Below, in pieces: positions 1 to 9,547 of a DNA stretch of 64,000 nucleotides (the first letter of the stretch is position 1; each line of letters starts with the position of its first letter). Source of the stretch: Lachnoanaerobaculum umeaense (lineage in GTDB: Bacteria; Bacillota; Clostridia; Lachnospirales; Lachnospiraceae). The stretch is taken from NCBI RefSeq assembly GCF_003589745.1, contig NZ_CP032364.1, forward strand, positions 2,542,001 to 2,606,000. Direction: 5' to 3'. The translations under genes were made by a program, and so were the position numbers. The notes under the pieces were generated by a model, which did not search any database, was not told the DNA's origin, and saw only the letters and a program-made list of their open reading frames with translations.

Positions 1-794
1 ATCAAAATACTTATTGCTAAACTACTCCAAAGACTTTTCCTTTTATATACAGGAACAAGTGGCTCCAATGTAAATTTCCATTCTGTATTAAAAAAATCTG
101 CATTATATTGTACATTTTCTGAATTTCCCCTAACCATTATTTTCGTTTCAAGTATTGTCTGATTACTGTTATCATCCGGATTAACTCTCCATATTCTACA
201 TGCAAAGCCTTCATCATTAATCAAATCTATCGAACTATTTTTAAAAATCTGCGGATAGTTCAGTGTTACAGCCACAATACCCCAGTATTTTTTTTCACCG
301 CTACCATCTAGAAGATATATTGGCATCCTTCCACATATACCTATACCACCTTCTACTAAATCAAATGGACCAGCCAATAGTAAAGTTCCCTTTGAAACTG
401 CACTCTGTGCCTCCAAGTTTCCAGCCCCCGGAGTATTCATATCCAAATCATATACAGATTCATTCCCATACATTGGAAACACTCCTTTAACAATACCGTC
501 AGGAGCAAACAAAAAGCTTCTTACAATCCCGTCATTAAGCATTCTATCTGCAATAGGTTCAAAGCTTTGAAAACCTCCTCCGGTTTCAATCAAATGACCT
601 TCCATAACTCGCAACTTTCCCATTTGTACCTGCAATGTTTCATAAGTTTCTGACTCCAAACTATGATATATCCTATCCATTTTTAGTCTGTTTTCTTTTG
701 TCATTTGTATTTGAAATAAAACGGTTAGTATAAGGCTCAAAAGCAAACACAATATTCCAATAAAAACAGATTTTCTTATAATACTTATTTTCAT
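1..794 (-). CDS. CHASE-domain membrane sensor, N-terminal part (runs off the window)
   Basis: Minus-strand frame open from an ATG at 794 to the window edge, about 264 codons without stop. A GAGGA ribosome site lies just upstream. The protein starts with a basic stretch and one membrane helix (residues about 8-30), followed by a predicted extracellular CHASE-like ligand domain (about 40-250). Recognisable segments are RMLNDGIVRSFLFAPDGIVK, YGNES, AGPFDLVEGGIGICGRMPIY and KKYWGIVAVTLNYPQIF. A second helix appears to begin at the edge (LWSSLAISIL). CHASE domains sit on histidine kinases and cyclic-di-GMP enzymes; the output domain is outside the window, so the enzyme type is unknown. Its leader shares an 11-bp motif with the arabinose promoter region. 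Confidence 0.8.
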   Translation of the reverse strand, partial: MKISIIRKSVFIGILCLLLSLILTVLFQIQMTKENRLKMDRIYHSLESETYETLQVQMGKLRVMEGHLIETGGGFQSFEPIADRMLNDGIVRSFLFAPDGIVKGVFPMYGNESVYDLDMNTPGAGNLEAQSAVSKGTLLLAGPFDLVEGGIGICGRMPIYLLDGSGEKKYWGIVAVTLNYPQIFKNSSIDLINDEGFACRIWRVNPDDNSNQTILETKIMVRGNSENVQYNADFFNTEWKFTLEPLVPVYKRKSLWSSLAISIL

Positions 795-838
795 TTTTCC
801 TCAACTTAATTTGATAAATTTTCTTTATATTTATTATT

Positions 839-849
839 TATAAGTTGTA
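839..849. promoter_or_regulatory. TATAAGTTGTA motif upstream of the sensor gene
   Basis: TATAAGTTGTA, which is TACAACTTATA on the minus strand, about 45 bp upstream of the sensor ATG. The same 11 bases occur twice in the arabinose upstream region (6223-6233 and, inverted, 6391-6401). It may be an operator or a chance AT-rich match; no regulator is proven. Confidence 0.35.
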
Positions 850-920
850 TAATATATGATTTCACTTCAAGATGTCTACATAAATAAAATAAACCCGCCC
901 CAATGCTTGTTTATAGAAAC

Positions 921-948
921 AAAAAGGACCATCGCATTGCGACAGTCC
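921..948 (-). terminator. Rho-independent terminator of the ara operon
   Basis: Read on the minus strand, GGACTGTCGCAATGCGATGGTCC folds into a stem (GGAC/GTCC and TCGCA/TGCGA arms) followed by TTTTTG. It lies 16 bp after the araR stop. Confidence 0.8.
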
Positions 949-963
949 CTCTCTTAAAGTTAT

Positions 964-2061
964 TTATTCCTCTATTATTTTTACTGAATTCCCTCCACTG
1001 ATAGATACCGGAAATCTATACGAATAATTATTGCTTATCCAATCTTTATCCTTTAGCATCCTTATTATATTTCTTGCGGCCATCCTCCCAAGCTTTTCTT
1101 TTGGGTGTACACCCGAAATTATCTTAAAATCCCTGTCTCCCAAAACCGCATCATCAAATGACACCATTGAAAAATTCTTCAAGAACTTTTCCGATTTTGT
1201 ACCAAGAAATTCGGCATACTTGTATGCAATCTCATCATTATATACAATCATAGCAGTACAGTTCTTTGTTCTTTTATAAAATGAATTGAGACTTGACTTT
1301 GAAAATTTAAAATCAAAATCCTTAGTCGAATACCATCTGATATAATCATCATTTATAATAATATCATGCTCTGTCATACATTCCATAAAGCCTCGATATC
1401 TCTCTATTCCCTGTATATCATCATATTTGAAAATACCGCAGATTTTTCTATGTCCATTTTCTAACAATAGTTTTGTGAGTTCATAACTGCATTTTGCATC
1501 ACTCATCTCTATACTGTCAAAATCCATATTTGAATAATGATTGTGAATAAATATAATAGGAATATTCCTCTTTGCTAAACCTTCATACAGCTTAACATTA
1601 GGGTTGGGAAAAGAAGACTTTGTACCCTCTACTATTATTCCTGATATATTCATATTCAAGAACTTCTTAAGGTAATTGGCTTCTTCATTTAAATTATTCT
1701 TTGTGATAGCCAATTCAATCTGTATATTTTCCTCATCCATAATAGACTTTATACCATCATATAATCTGGGAAAGAAGTAGTCTGAAAAATAGCTGAGAAT
1801 CAAACCAACTTTCTTTTTTGAAGTTTCCTCCATCTTATATGAAACATAGGTTCCACTTCCTCGTACTCTCTCTATCAATCCTTCATCTTCAAGATATTCC
1901 AAAGCACCCCTGACGGTTTCTCTCGAAAATCCAAACTTTCTTGTAAGTACATTTTCACTTGGAAATTTGGCACCATATTTTAAAACACCGCTTATAATAA
2001 TAGTCTTACCCCAATTATATATCTTCATGTATTTGAGATTGGCATTTTTATCACTCAGCAA
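964..2061 (-). CDS. araR: AraR-type arabinose repressor (GntR DNA-binding domain, LacI-type effector domain)
   Basis: 365 residues. Residues about 9-78 form a GntR winged helix (KYGAKFPSENVLTRKFGFSRETVRGALEYLEDEGLIERVRGSGTYV). The rest is a periplasmic-binding/LacI-like sugar-sensing domain (KKVGLILSYFSDYFFPRLYDGI, PIIFIHNHYSNMDFDSIEMSD, SMVSFDDAVLG). This fusion is the hallmark of AraR, which releases DNA on binding L-arabinose. It is the last gene of the ara operon and its first codons overlap the araB end by 11 bp, suggesting translational coupling. The start fits the KYMKIYNW segment that precedes the GntR domain in the family. Likely targets are the ara promoter region and perhaps the sensor gene leader. 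Confidence 0.9.
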   Translation of the reverse strand: MLSDKNANLKYMKIYNWGKTIIISGVLKYGAKFPSENVLTRKFGFSRETVRGALEYLEDEGLIERVRGSGTYVSYKMEETSKKKVGLILSYFSDYFFPRLYDGIKSIMDEENIQIELAITKNNLNEEANYLKKFLNMNISGIIVEGTKSSFPNPNVKLYEGLAKRNIPIIFIHNHYSNMDFDSIEMSDAKCSYELTKLLLENGHRKICGIFKYDDIQGIERYRGFMECMTEHDIIINDDYIRWYSTKDFDFKFSKSSLNSFYKRTKNCTAMIVYNDEIAYKYAEFLGTKSEKFLKNFSMVSFDDAVLGDRDFKIISGVHPKEKLGRMAARNIIRMLKDKDWISNNYSYRFPVSISGGNSVKIIEE

Positions 2062-3649
2062 ATTTTTCTACACTCAACCTTTCAATATCTATGGCTTTTA
2101 GATACCTCTGTGTAAAAGTTTTAAATCCTTTCACATCTATTTCATCAGCCATAATCTCACTTCCTGTATTTTTGTCAAAAATCTTCTTAGATAGGAACTC
2201 ATCTAAGCTGTACTTATCCGCCTGACTGACATATAATGCCAGCAATGCTATTCCCCATGCACCACCTTCACTTGCAGTATCAAGCACTTCTACGGGAGCA
2301 TTGATTGCGGCAGAAAGATACCTTTGTCCAACTCCTTTAGTTTTGAACAGTCCTCCATGCCCCATCATTTTCTTTATCTTTACATTCTCTTTCTCTGTTA
2401 AGATATCAAGTCCCACCTTAACTGCTGTAAGTGAACTGTATAAATGTGCTCTCATAAAATTTGCCAGATTGAACTCACTCTTAGGGCTTCTTAAAAACAT
2501 CGGTCTTCCTTCATTTAGCTTCGTGATACCCTCTCCCGAAAGATATCCAAATGACATCAGATTGCCACAGTCAACACTACCATTTAATGAATTTGTATAG
2601 AGTTTTTCAAACAATTCTCTATCTGAAATATTTATACCAAAAAGCTTTGCAAACTCTCTAAATAAGCCAACCCAGGCATTCAAATCACTTGTCCCGTTAT
2701 TTGCATGTGACATAGCTACCGGATATCCGTCCGGCGTAGTCACCATATCTATTTCCTCATAGTAATCATTAAGTTTCTTATCAAGTACAAGCATTGCAAA
2801 CATACTTGTGCCTGCAGACATATTTCCTGTGCCTTTTTTTATAGAGTTGGTTGCTACCATTCCGGTACCTGCATCACCCTCAGGTGGGCAAAGTATACTG
2901 CCCTCTTTTAAGTCTCCATCTTTATCTAAAAGGCTTGCACCCAATTTTGTGAGTACTCCGGCTCTCTGCCCTGCCACCATTACCTTTGGCAATATCTCTC
3001 TTATCTCCCATGGAAATTTGTACTTTTTAATCTTTTCTTCAAATATATTAAGCATTGATGCGTCATAATCCATAGTAGAAGAATCTATCGGGAATATACC
3101 TGAAGCATCACCTATACCTATATTCTTTTCACCTGTAAGCATATAGTGAATATATGATGACAATGTTGTAACAAAATTAAGCTTCTCTACATGCTCTTCT
3201 TTATCAAGTATTCTCTGATATAGATGTGCTATTGTCCATCTAAGCGGAATATTAAACTTAAAGCTTTCACTTAACTTTTTTGCAGCTTCTTCAGTATTTG
3301 AATTTCTCCAAGTTTGAAAAGGAGTAAGCAAATTCATATCCTTATCAAATGCCATGTATCCATGCATCATAGCACTAATACCCATGTGTTTTATCTGCTT
3401 TATAGTCACTCCATACTTTTCTTTTATATCGAACTTTATACTTGCATAACAGCTTGAAAGTCCTGAAAGTATCTCATCAAGAGGATATGTCCAAATACCG
3501 TCTGTAAAGCTATTTTCCCAGTCATGGATCCCTATTCCCAGTACCTCTCCATTTTCATCAGTCAAAACAGCTTTTATTCTTGTAGATCCAAACTCAATTC
3601 CTAAGAATATATCTCCACTTTCTATTACCTTTTTTGCTTCCATATTCAC
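2051..3649 (-). CDS. araB: FGGY-family L-ribulokinase
   Basis: 532 residues. FGGY sugar kinase fold: N-terminal phosphate-binding segment FLGIEFGSTRIKAVLTDENG (about 15-34), a substrate-domain segment WRNSNTEEAA, and C-terminal ATPase segments (GTGNMSAGTSMFAM, KKMMGHGGLFKTKGVGQRYLSAAINAPVEV). It lies between araD and araR, so phosphorylation of L-ribulose to L-ribulose 5-phosphate is the natural role. By sequence alone a xylulokinase-like kinase could not be excluded; the operon decides. The start is an ATG with a GGAGG site overlapping the araD stop region, and the gap to araD is only 3 bp. Confidence 0.87.
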   Translation of the reverse strand: MNMEAKKVIESGDIFLGIEFGSTRIKAVLTDENGEVLGIGIHDWENSFTDGIWTYPLDEILSGLSSCYASIKFDIKEKYGVTIKQIKHMGISAMMHGYMAFDKDMNLLTPFQTWRNSNTEEAAKKLSESFKFNIPLRWTIAHLYQRILDKEEHVEKLNFVTTLSSYIHYMLTGEKNIGIGDASGIFPIDSSTMDYDASMLNIFEEKIKKYKFPWEIREILPKVMVAGQRAGVLTKLGASLLDKDGDLKEGSILCPPEGDAGTGMVATNSIKKGTGNMSAGTSMFAMLVLDKKLNDYYEEIDMVTTPDGYPVAMSHANNGTSDLNAWVGLFREFAKLFGINISDRELFEKLYTNSLNGSVDCGNLMSFGYLSGEGITKLNEGRPMFLRSPKSEFNLANFMRAHLYSSLTAVKVGLDILTEKENVKIKKMMGHGGLFKTKGVGQRYLSAAINAPVEVLDTASEGGAWGIALLALYVSQADKYSLDEFLSKKIFDKNTGSEIMADEIDVKGFKTFTQRYLKAIDIERLSVEKFAE

Positions 3650-3652
3650 CTC

Positions 3653-4345
3653 CTAGTTACCATAGTAAGCATTCTTACCATGCTTTCTCAAAAAATGCTT
3701 ATCCTGTAAATATTTCGGTGCTTTCTCTGCATCCGGATTTATGCTTAAAGCAAACAAATTTATTTTCGCAACTTCTTCCATTACCACTGCATTATGTACT
3801 GCCGCATATGCATCCTTCCCCCATGCAAAAGGACCATGGCTATGACATATACATCCCGGTATATATAAATAATCAATATTTCTTTCTTTGAAGGTTTCTA
3901 CTATTACCTTGCCTGTATTCAGCTCATAATCCTCATCCAGCTCTTCTTTTGTGAGATGTCTTATACATGGAATATCCCCATAGAAATAGTCACATTGTGT
4001 AGTACCCATACAGGCAATATCCACTCCTGCCTGTGCAAATCCTGTTGCATATGGGGAATGAGTATGTACAACTCCACCTATATCCTTAAAGTTTTGATAT
4101 AGTATAAGGTGTGTCTTTGTATCGGATGACGGATTATATTTTCCTTCTACACGATTTCCGGCAAGGTCCATTACTACCATATCATCAGGTGTAAGTTTGT
4201 CATACTCTATTCCACTTGGTTTTATTACAAAGTATTTTCTGCTTTCATCAATGCCCGATACATTTCCCCATGTAAATGTCACCAGACCATATTTTGGCAA
4301 AAGCATATTTGCCTCATATACCTCTTTTTTTAATTCTTCTAACAT
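3653..4345 (-). CDS. araD: L-ribulose-5-phosphate 4-epimerase
   Basis: 230 residues; class II aldolase/adducin fold. It converts L-ribulose 5-phosphate to D-xylulose 5-phosphate, the last arabinose-specific step. Visible motifs: [33 protein letters not shown] at the start, [20 protein letters not shown], the metal-site histidines in [18 protein letters not shown], and [27 protein letters not shown] longer frame begins 15 codons earlier, but AGGAGG sits 4 bp before the ATG at 4345, and the family begins MLEELK, so I choose that start. It lies 10 bp downstream of araA. Confidence 0.95.
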   Translation of the reverse strand: MLEELKKEVYEANMLLPKYGLVTFTWGNVSGIDESRKYFVIKPSGIEYDKLTPDDMVVMDLAGNRVEGKYNPSSDTKTHLILYQNFKDIGGVVHTHSPYATGFAQAGVDIACMGTTQCDYFYGDIPCIRHLTKEELDEDYELNTGKVIVETFKERNIDYLYIPGCICHSHGPFAWGKDAYAAVHNAVVMEEVAKINLFALSINPDAEKAPKYLQDKHFLRKHGKNAYYGN

Positions 4346-4355
4346 AACCCTCCTA

Positions 4356-5786
4356 TTACAGGCGTGATAAATCCTCTCTCCTTGTATCATCTCCTATTGT
4401 AATAAGCTCACTACCTGTCAATTTTGCAAACATTGCAATATCTTCTCTGGTAAGTGCAGTAGATACAATAGAGTGATGGGCACCACCCGCATAACACCAT
4501 GCAGCAGTTCCTATCTCAAAATTTGGCTTATGTCTGTACATAATTCTTGCAACCGGCAATTTTGGCATAGGATATGGCTGCTTAACAAGTTCAATATCTG
4601 CACAAATGATTCTGAATCTATCACCCATATCTACCATTGTAACCTGTATTCCGTCTCCTGTCACCCCATCAAAAACCAGTCTTGCCGGATCATCCTTGCC
4701 ACCAATTCCAAGTGGTAATACCTGTATCTCAGGCTTTGTTGCTGCAAATGAAGTGGGTACTTCCAGCATATGACTTGCAAGTTCAAGTTCCTCATTCTCC
4801 GTTAAGTCATATGTATAATCCTCTATAAATCCGGTTGCTCCATCTCTGCCCTCAGCCATCTTCATAAGTACAGCTGAAAATGCACTCGTTTTATAGTCTC
4901 CTTCAGGTGCAAAGCCTATACCTCTTGCCATAAGATTTTGTGCTGATATACCCGGTAGCTGCTTAAGACCATGTAAATCCTGGAAAGTATCTGTAAATGC
5001 TCCAATTCTATTTTCCTCAAGGAACTTATCAAGTCCTACTTCATACTTTGCCTGCTCCCTTACCGCTTTAATATTATCGGTTTTTAGAATATACTTTTCC
5101 AGATACTCTTCCACCTTTTTATCTATCTCAGCATCACTTACGGCATCTACTATCTTTACCAAATCTCCCAGTGCATAGTAATTGCACTCCCAGCCATACT
5201 TTATTTGACTCTCTACTCTATCTCCATCAGTAACTGCAACCTCACGCATATTGTTTCCAAAACTTGCCACCCTCAAATGTCTTGAAAAATCAATAGCCTT
5301 TGCCACTTCCAAGAATCTTTTTATTTGTGAAATGACTTTGTTATGCTTATAGTATCCTGCCACAACCTCATGTACTATACCCATTCTTGCAAGTATAAAT
5401 CCATACTCTCTGTCACCATGTGCTGACTGATTCAAATTCATAAAATCCATGTCAATACTGTCATATGGCAACTTCTCATTATACTGTGTATGTAGATGTA
5501 ATAAAGGCTTATTTAATAATGACAGTCCCTTTATCCACATTTTAGCAGGTGAAAATGTATGCATCCAGGTGATTACTCCCACACAATCCTCATCTATCAT
5601 AACTTTCTTGAAATTTTCTATACAGATTTCAGAAGTTTCCACAATTGGCAGCAGCTTTATATCTATCACATTTGCAAGCTTTTCATTCAAAAATTCTGCC
5701 ATCTTGGCACTATCTTTTGCAACAGTATCAAGGCATTCTCTACCATATAAATCCTGACTTCCTACTATAAAATATACTTTTTTCAT
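4356..5786 (-). CDS. araA: L-arabinose isomerase
   Basis: 476 residues, normal family length (about 475-500). Converts L-arabinose to L-ribulose in the cytoplasm using a divalent metal such as manganese. Starts [19 protein letters not shown], the usual AraA N-terminus, after an AGGAG site. Other family segments: [44 protein letters not shown], the catalytic-region glutamates in [18 protein letters not shown], and [15 protein letters not shown]. First enzyme gene of araA-araD-araB-araR. The small lipoprotein frame lies 23 bp upstream, so they are probably co-transcribed. Confidence 0.96.
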   Translation of the reverse strand: MKKVYFIVGSQDLYGRECLDTVAKDSAKMAEFLNEKLANVIDIKLLPIVETSEICIENFKKVMIDEDCVGVITWMHTFSPAKMWIKGLSLLNKPLLHLHTQYNEKLPYDSIDMDFMNLNQSAHGDREYGFILARMGIVHEVVAGYYKHNKVISQIKRFLEVAKAIDFSRHLRVASFGNNMREVAVTDGDRVESQIKYGWECNYYALGDLVKIVDAVSDAEIDKKVEEYLEKYILKTDNIKAVREQAKYEVGLDKFLEENRIGAFTDTFQDLHGLKQLPGISAQNLMARGIGFAPEGDYKTSAFSAVLMKMAEGRDGATGFIEDYTYDLTENEELELASHMLEVPTSFAATKPEIQVLPLGIGGKDDPARLVFDGVTGDGIQVTMVDMGDRFRIICADIELVKQPYPMPKLPVARIMYRHKPNFEIGTAAWCYAGGAHHSIVSTALTREDIAMFAKLTGSELITIGDDTRREDLSRL

Positions 5787-5809
5787 ATTGCTCCTTTTCT
5801 AAATCTATT

Positions 5810-6130
5810 TTATAACCTGTATAGATTTTCTGTCTGCAAATACAGCCACAAAATATTGACAAGTTTCTCACCATTTTCAGGCTCATTCTCATGTACAGCT
5901 CCGATATAATATGGTGAATCAGTTGCCAACTTGTATATATCAGCGCTCTTTTCCTTATCTATTACTCTAAAGAACTGTGCCAAATATACCTTATTGTCTA
6001 TTGCCTTAACCTCTTTTGTTTCACCATCTACACTACTACCGGTTTCACCCTTATTGCCACATGCAACTAATGGCATAGCCATAGCTGCTACCAACCCCAG
6101 TGCTACAACCTTTTTAAATATCTTCTTAAT
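5810..6130 (-). CDS. Small lipoprotein-like ORF with an apparent ATT start; possible remnant
   Basis: An ideal AGGAGG lies 5 bp before an ATT codon at 6130, with no ATG, GTG or TTG at that place. From there the frame reads a perfect lipoprotein signal peptide (IKKIFKKVVALGLVAAMAMPLVAC, lipobox LVAC) and then about 84 residues I cannot assign (VKAIDNKVYLAQFFRVIDKEKSADIYKLATDSPYYIGAV). An in-frame TTG at 6094 would remove the positively charged signal start and has no ribosome site. Either ATT is used as a rare start or an ATG has mutated. Its place ahead of araA is where a sugar-binding lipoprotein is often found, but it is far too short for one. Confidence 0.5.
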   Translation of the reverse strand: MKKIFKKVVALGLVAAMAMPLVACGNKGETGSSVDGETKEVKAIDNKVYLAQFFRVIDKEKSADIYKLATDSPYYIGAVHENEPENGEKLVNILWLYLQTENLYRL

Positions 6131-6636
6131 TTGTTCCTCCTCAAATATACGATATTTTATATGATGTTTTTATATTAGAACAATTCCTTTTCTTTAACAA
6201 TATAATACATCTTTTTTATTAATATAAGTTGTATTAAAAATGTATATATTTTAATTCTATTTTCTTATTAAAATAATTATTTAACAACTATTGCATATAT
6301 TATGCTTAATATATTTTGTATTTATATTTTATTTATATAATATATTATAATATTATATCACTTGCACTAATATTTGTACTTTTATTATACTACAACTTAT
6401 AATCCGCACTTTAAATGTATTATACCTAATCCCAAATATATGAACTCATATTTTACCTCATACCTGTACTCTAGCGCATCCAAATAGTAGAAATGAAAAC
6501 ACTTTCTACAAGTACTTTACAAAAAAGAAAAAGCTTTATTTATTTTTACTAATTTTATCTTTTTATTTTCTACATTTTGTCAATTGATTTATCTTAAGAA
6601 ATATGAAATAATACTTACATAAATTCTAATATTTTA
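6131..6636. promoter_or_regulatory. 506-bp AT-rich divergent regulatory region (ara operon left, PTS operon right)
   Basis: No gene is supported here. It contains two inverted copies of TACAACTTATA (6223-6233 as TATAAGTTGTA, 6391-6401) about 158 bp apart, candidates for AraR or another operator. A plausible promoter for the rightward PTS leader is TTGATT at 6584 and AATAAT at 6607 with 17-bp spacing. The remainder is low-complexity AT-rich sequence in which I see nothing further. Confidence 0.5.
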
Positions 6637-6664
6637 GGATTGTTACTGATACGCAGGCAAGACC
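6637..6664 (+). promoter_or_regulatory. RAT (ribonucleic antiterminator) site
   Basis: GGATTGTTACTGATACGCAGGCAAGACC matches the RAT consensus recognised by BglG/SacY/LicT/GlcT antiterminators. Its 3' end (AAGACC) is also the left arm of the following terminator, so RAT and terminator are mutually exclusive. This is the classic switch: active antiterminator stabilises RAT and transcription continues into the PTS operon. Confidence 0.88.
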
Positions 6665-6702
6665 GAATTTACTATAGCAATATGGTTTATTTGGTCTTTT
6701 TT
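6659..6702 (+). terminator. Conditional terminator overlapping the RAT
   Basis: AAGACC at 6659-6664 pairs with GGTCTT at 6693-6698, followed by a T run (TTTT). It shares AAGACC with the RAT hairpin and precedes the antiterminator gene. Confidence 0.82.
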
Positions 6703-6721
6703 ATTACTTTATGGTGGTGTA

Positions 6722-7558
6722 ATGATCATTGAAAAAATAATCAATAATAACATTGTCTTGACCCATGACCATAAAAATAGAGAGATCATTGCCATGGGTA
6801 AGGGCATTGGTTTTGGAAGAAAAAAAGGTGATGTCATATCTGAAAAAGAAATAGAGAAGATTTTTAAAATCAAAGAAAATGAATTACTTCTCAAATTTCA
6901 GGATATGATCGCCGACATTCCTCTCGAAATAGTAAGACTTACAGATGATATTATTTCTTATGCAATAGATGTTGAAAAATTAAAGCTAAGTCAAAGTATC
7001 TATATTACTCTGGTGGATCATATTAATTTTTCTATCGAAAGATTCAAAGAAGATATGACCCCTGAAAACGCTCTTATGTGGGAGATCAAAAGATTTTATC
7101 CACAAGAATATGCAATTGGACTACATACACTGAGGCTCATACAGGATAGAATGGAACTTTCTCTTCCGGATTCAGAAGCCGGTTTTATTGCACTTCACTT
7201 TGTAAATGCACAATACAGTACACATATGAAGGAAACTCTAAGCCTACCTCATATTATGCGAGATATTATGGACATTGTAAAAAGTGAATTGAATGTTGAA
7301 TTGAATGAGAATTCTATTCATTATGAAAGATTTTTAACTCATGTAAAGTTTCTTATTCAAAGACTTTATAAACATGAAATGCTTCATGATGATGATACTG
7401 TTTTTGAGGATATGATGAAAGAAAAGTATCCAAAAGAATTTGCCTGTGGAAAAAAGGTGGCTAGGTATATTGAAAATGAAACTCATTCAAAAATAACGAG
7501 AATGGAAATGACTTATTTAGCCATTCACATAAAAAGAGTAACTATGGCAGAGGAGTAA
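6722..7558 (+). CDS. BglG/LicT-family transcriptional antiterminator
   Basis: 278 residues, usual length. Residues 1-55 are the RNA-binding CAT domain (MIIEKIINNNIVLTHDHKNREIIAMGKGIGFGRKKGD). Two PRD domains follow: PRD1 (about 65-170) with histidines in VDHINF and AIGLHTLRL, and PRD2 (about 175-278) with THVKFLIQR and LAIHIKR. PRD histidines are phosphorylated by PTS proteins, tying antitermination to sugar supply. It lies directly after its own RAT-terminator leader and 3 bp before the EIIA gene, so it should control its own operon. Confidence 0.93.
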   Translation: MIIEKIINNNIVLTHDHKNREIIAMGKGIGFGRKKGDVISEKEIEKIFKIKENELLLKFQDMIADIPLEIVRLTDDIISYAIDVEKLKLSQSIYITLVDHINFSIERFKEDMTPENALMWEIKRFYPQEYAIGLHTLRLIQDRMELSLPDSEAGFIALHFVNAQYSTHMKETLSLPHIMRDIMDIVKSELNVELNENSIHYERFLTHVKFLIQRLYKHEMLHDDDTVFEDMMKEKYPKEFACGKKVARYIENETHSKITRMEMTYLAIHIKRVTMAEE

Positions 7559-7561
7559 AAT

Positions 7562-8038
7562 ATGTTTGGTTTATTTAAAAAAAAGAAAAATAGTTTTTTA
7601 AGTCCTATGACAGGAAAAAGTGTATCTATAAAAGAGGTACCTGATGAAACTTTTTCATCTGAAATGCTTGGTAAGGGTGTTGCCATTATTCCAAGTGATG
7701 GTCTTGTCACCTCTCCCACATCCGGAAAAGTAAGTATGATTTTTGAAACATTACATGCTATAAGTATACTGGCAGATACCGGAGAAGAGATTCTTATTCA
7801 TATCGGACTTGATACTGTAAAGATGAATGGTGACGGTTTTTCTTCCTATGTGAAAGTAGGTGATACCGTAAAACCTAAAGATCCACTTATAAAGGCTGAT
7901 TTAGAAAAAATAAAGTCAGCCGGATTTAATCCTATTACTATAATGCTCATTTGCAACAGTACTGAATTTAAATCCGTTGAAAGTGTCACAAATATACCTG
8001 TGACCAATGATAGTGAAATATTGGTAGTAATACCATAA
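7562..8038 (+). CDS. PTS EIIA component, glucose (Crr) family
   Basis: 158 residues, single-domain EIIA of the glucose class. Family segments: FLSPMTGKSVSIKEVPDETFSSEMLGKGVAIIPSDG, then the active-site histidine in ILIHIGLDTVKMNGDGF. It accepts phosphate from HPr and passes it to the EIIB domain of the next gene. The EIICB partner has no EIIA domain of its own, so this gene completes the permease. Begins 3 bp after the antiterminator stop. Confidence 0.94.
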   Translation: MFGLFKKKKNSFLSPMTGKSVSIKEVPDETFSSEMLGKGVAIIPSDGLVTSPTSGKVSMIFETLHAISILADTGEEILIHIGLDTVKMNGDGFSSYVKVGDTVKPKDPLIKADLEKIKSAGFNPITIMLICNSTEFKSVESVTNIPVTNDSEILVVIP

Positions 8039-8098
8039 TAATAAACTTTTCTCTTTGAGTGGCCAGCAAAGGGATAATCTTAATTAAGGAGAAATTTT

Positions 8099-9541
8099 AT
8101 GAAGTATTTACAACGACTTGGGAAGTCTTTGATGCTTCCTGTAGCCTGCCTTCCTGTGGCAGCAATTTTGATGGGTATTGGTTATTGGATTGATCCTACC
8201 GGTTGGGGTGGTAATAATATAGTTGCAGCCTTCCTTTTAAAGGCAGGTGGTGCAATCATTGACAATATGGCTATTTTGTTTGCCATAGGTGTTGCTGTCG
8301 GTATGAGTGATGATGGTGACGGTGCAGCCGCACTTGCAGGTCTTGTTTCATGGCTTGTAGTTACAACTCTTTTATCAAAGGGAGCTGTTGCAATGTTTAC
8401 AGGTGTTGATGCTGATGCTGTTCCTGCAGCTTTCGGTAAGACACAAACTCAATTTATCGGAATAGTTTGTGGCCTTATAGGTGCTATTTGTTATAATAAA
8501 TTCAAAACAACTAAGCTTCCTGATGCACTCTCTTTCTTTAGTGGCAAGAGAAGTGTAGCTATAGTTACTGCCGGCTTCTCACTTATTGCATCTATTATCT
8601 TATTCTTTGTTTGGCCTGTAGTTTACGGTGCTTTGGTAGGATTTGGTGAGGCAATCATGAGTACAGGTGCTTTGGGTGCAGGAATATATGGTTTCTTTAA
8701 CAGACTTCTGATTCCATTCGGGCTTCACCATGCACTTAACTCAGTATTCTGGTTTGATGTAGCAGGTATCAATGATATTGGAAAATTCTGGGGAAGTGCT
8801 GAAGGTGGTATCCTTGGACAGACAGGTATGTACATGTCAGGATTCTTCCCTGTAATGATGTTCGGTCTTCCCGGTGCTGCACTTGCAATGTATCACACCG
8901 CCAAGGATTCAAGAAAGAAAGCTGCTTACGGTCTTTTATTAGCTGCCTCTCTATCTTCATTCTTTACAGGAGTTACAGAACCACTTGAGTTTGCATTTAT
9001 GTTCCTTGCACCGGTGCTTTATTTAATACATGCTATTTTAACAGGTATTTCACTTACTATAGTTGCACTACTTCCTATAAGAGCAGGATTTAACTTCAGT
9101 GCCGGTCTTGTTGACTGGGTGCTAAGTTTCAAAGCTCCATTTGCTGAAAATCCTTTATTCCTTATACCTATAGGTGTTATTTACGGTGCTATATACTACG
9201 GAATCTTCCGCTTTGTTATTACACAGTTTAACTTAAAGACTCCCGGTAGAGAAGATGATGAGGAAGAAGAGAAAAAGGCAGTTTTATCTAATGATGACTA
9301 TACTGCAGTTGCAAGTATTATATTAGAAGGTGTCGGCGGTCCACAAAACCTCACTTCTATCGACAACTGTATTACAAGACTTCGTCTTGAAATCAAGGAT
9401 TATACCAAGGTTGATGAAAAGAAGATCAAATCTGCAGGTGTTGCAGGTGTTATCAGACCTTCAAAGACTTCTGTACAAGTTATTATTGGTACAAAGGTTC
9501 AATTCGTAGCAGACGAATTTAAAAAACTTGCTAAGAGATAA
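8099..9541 (+). CDS. nagE: PTS EIICB permease, N-acetylglucosamine type (NagE-like)
   Basis: 480 residues. EIIC membrane domain about 1-380 with about ten helices; EIIB domain about 400-480 with the phosphorylated cysteine in SIDNCITRLRLEI. The EIIC part carries the NagE signatures GLHHALNSVFWF, GMYMSGFFPVMMFGLPGAALAMYHTA, FFTGVTEPLEFAFMFLAPVLYLIHAILTGIS and, at the domain join, FNLKTPGRED. The closely related glucose and maltose/glucoside permeases are alternatives, but the join segment and HHALN region favour GlcNAc. AAGGAG lies 8 bp before the ATG. The gene is followed by a strong terminator. Confidence 0.83.
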   Translation: MKYLQRLGKSLMLPVACLPVAAILMGIGYWIDPTGWGGNNIVAAFLLKAGGAIIDNMAILFAIGVAVGMSDDGDGAAALAGLVSWLVVTTLLSKGAVAMFTGVDADAVPAAFGKTQTQFIGIVCGLIGAICYNKFKTTKLPDALSFFSGKRSVAIVTAGFSLIASIILFFVWPVVYGALVGFGEAIMSTGALGAGIYGFFNRLLIPFGLHHALNSVFWFDVAGINDIGKFWGSAEGGILGQTGMYMSGFFPVMMFGLPGAALAMYHTAKDSRKKAAYGLLLAASLSSFFTGVTEPLEFAFMFLAPVLYLIHAILTGISLTIVALLPIRAGFNFSAGLVDWVLSFKAPFAENPLFLIPIGVIYGAIYYGIFRFVITQFNLKTPGREDDEEEEKKAVLSNDDYTAVASIILEGVGGPQNLTSIDNCITRLRLEIKDYTKVDEKKIKSAGVAGVIRPSKTSVQVIIGTKVQFVADEFKKLAKR

Positions 9542-9547
9542 ATAATA

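Noticed and set aside
5810..6094. Arabinose-binding protein gene
   Set aside because: About 100 residues with no binding-protein motif, against about 350-450 expected.
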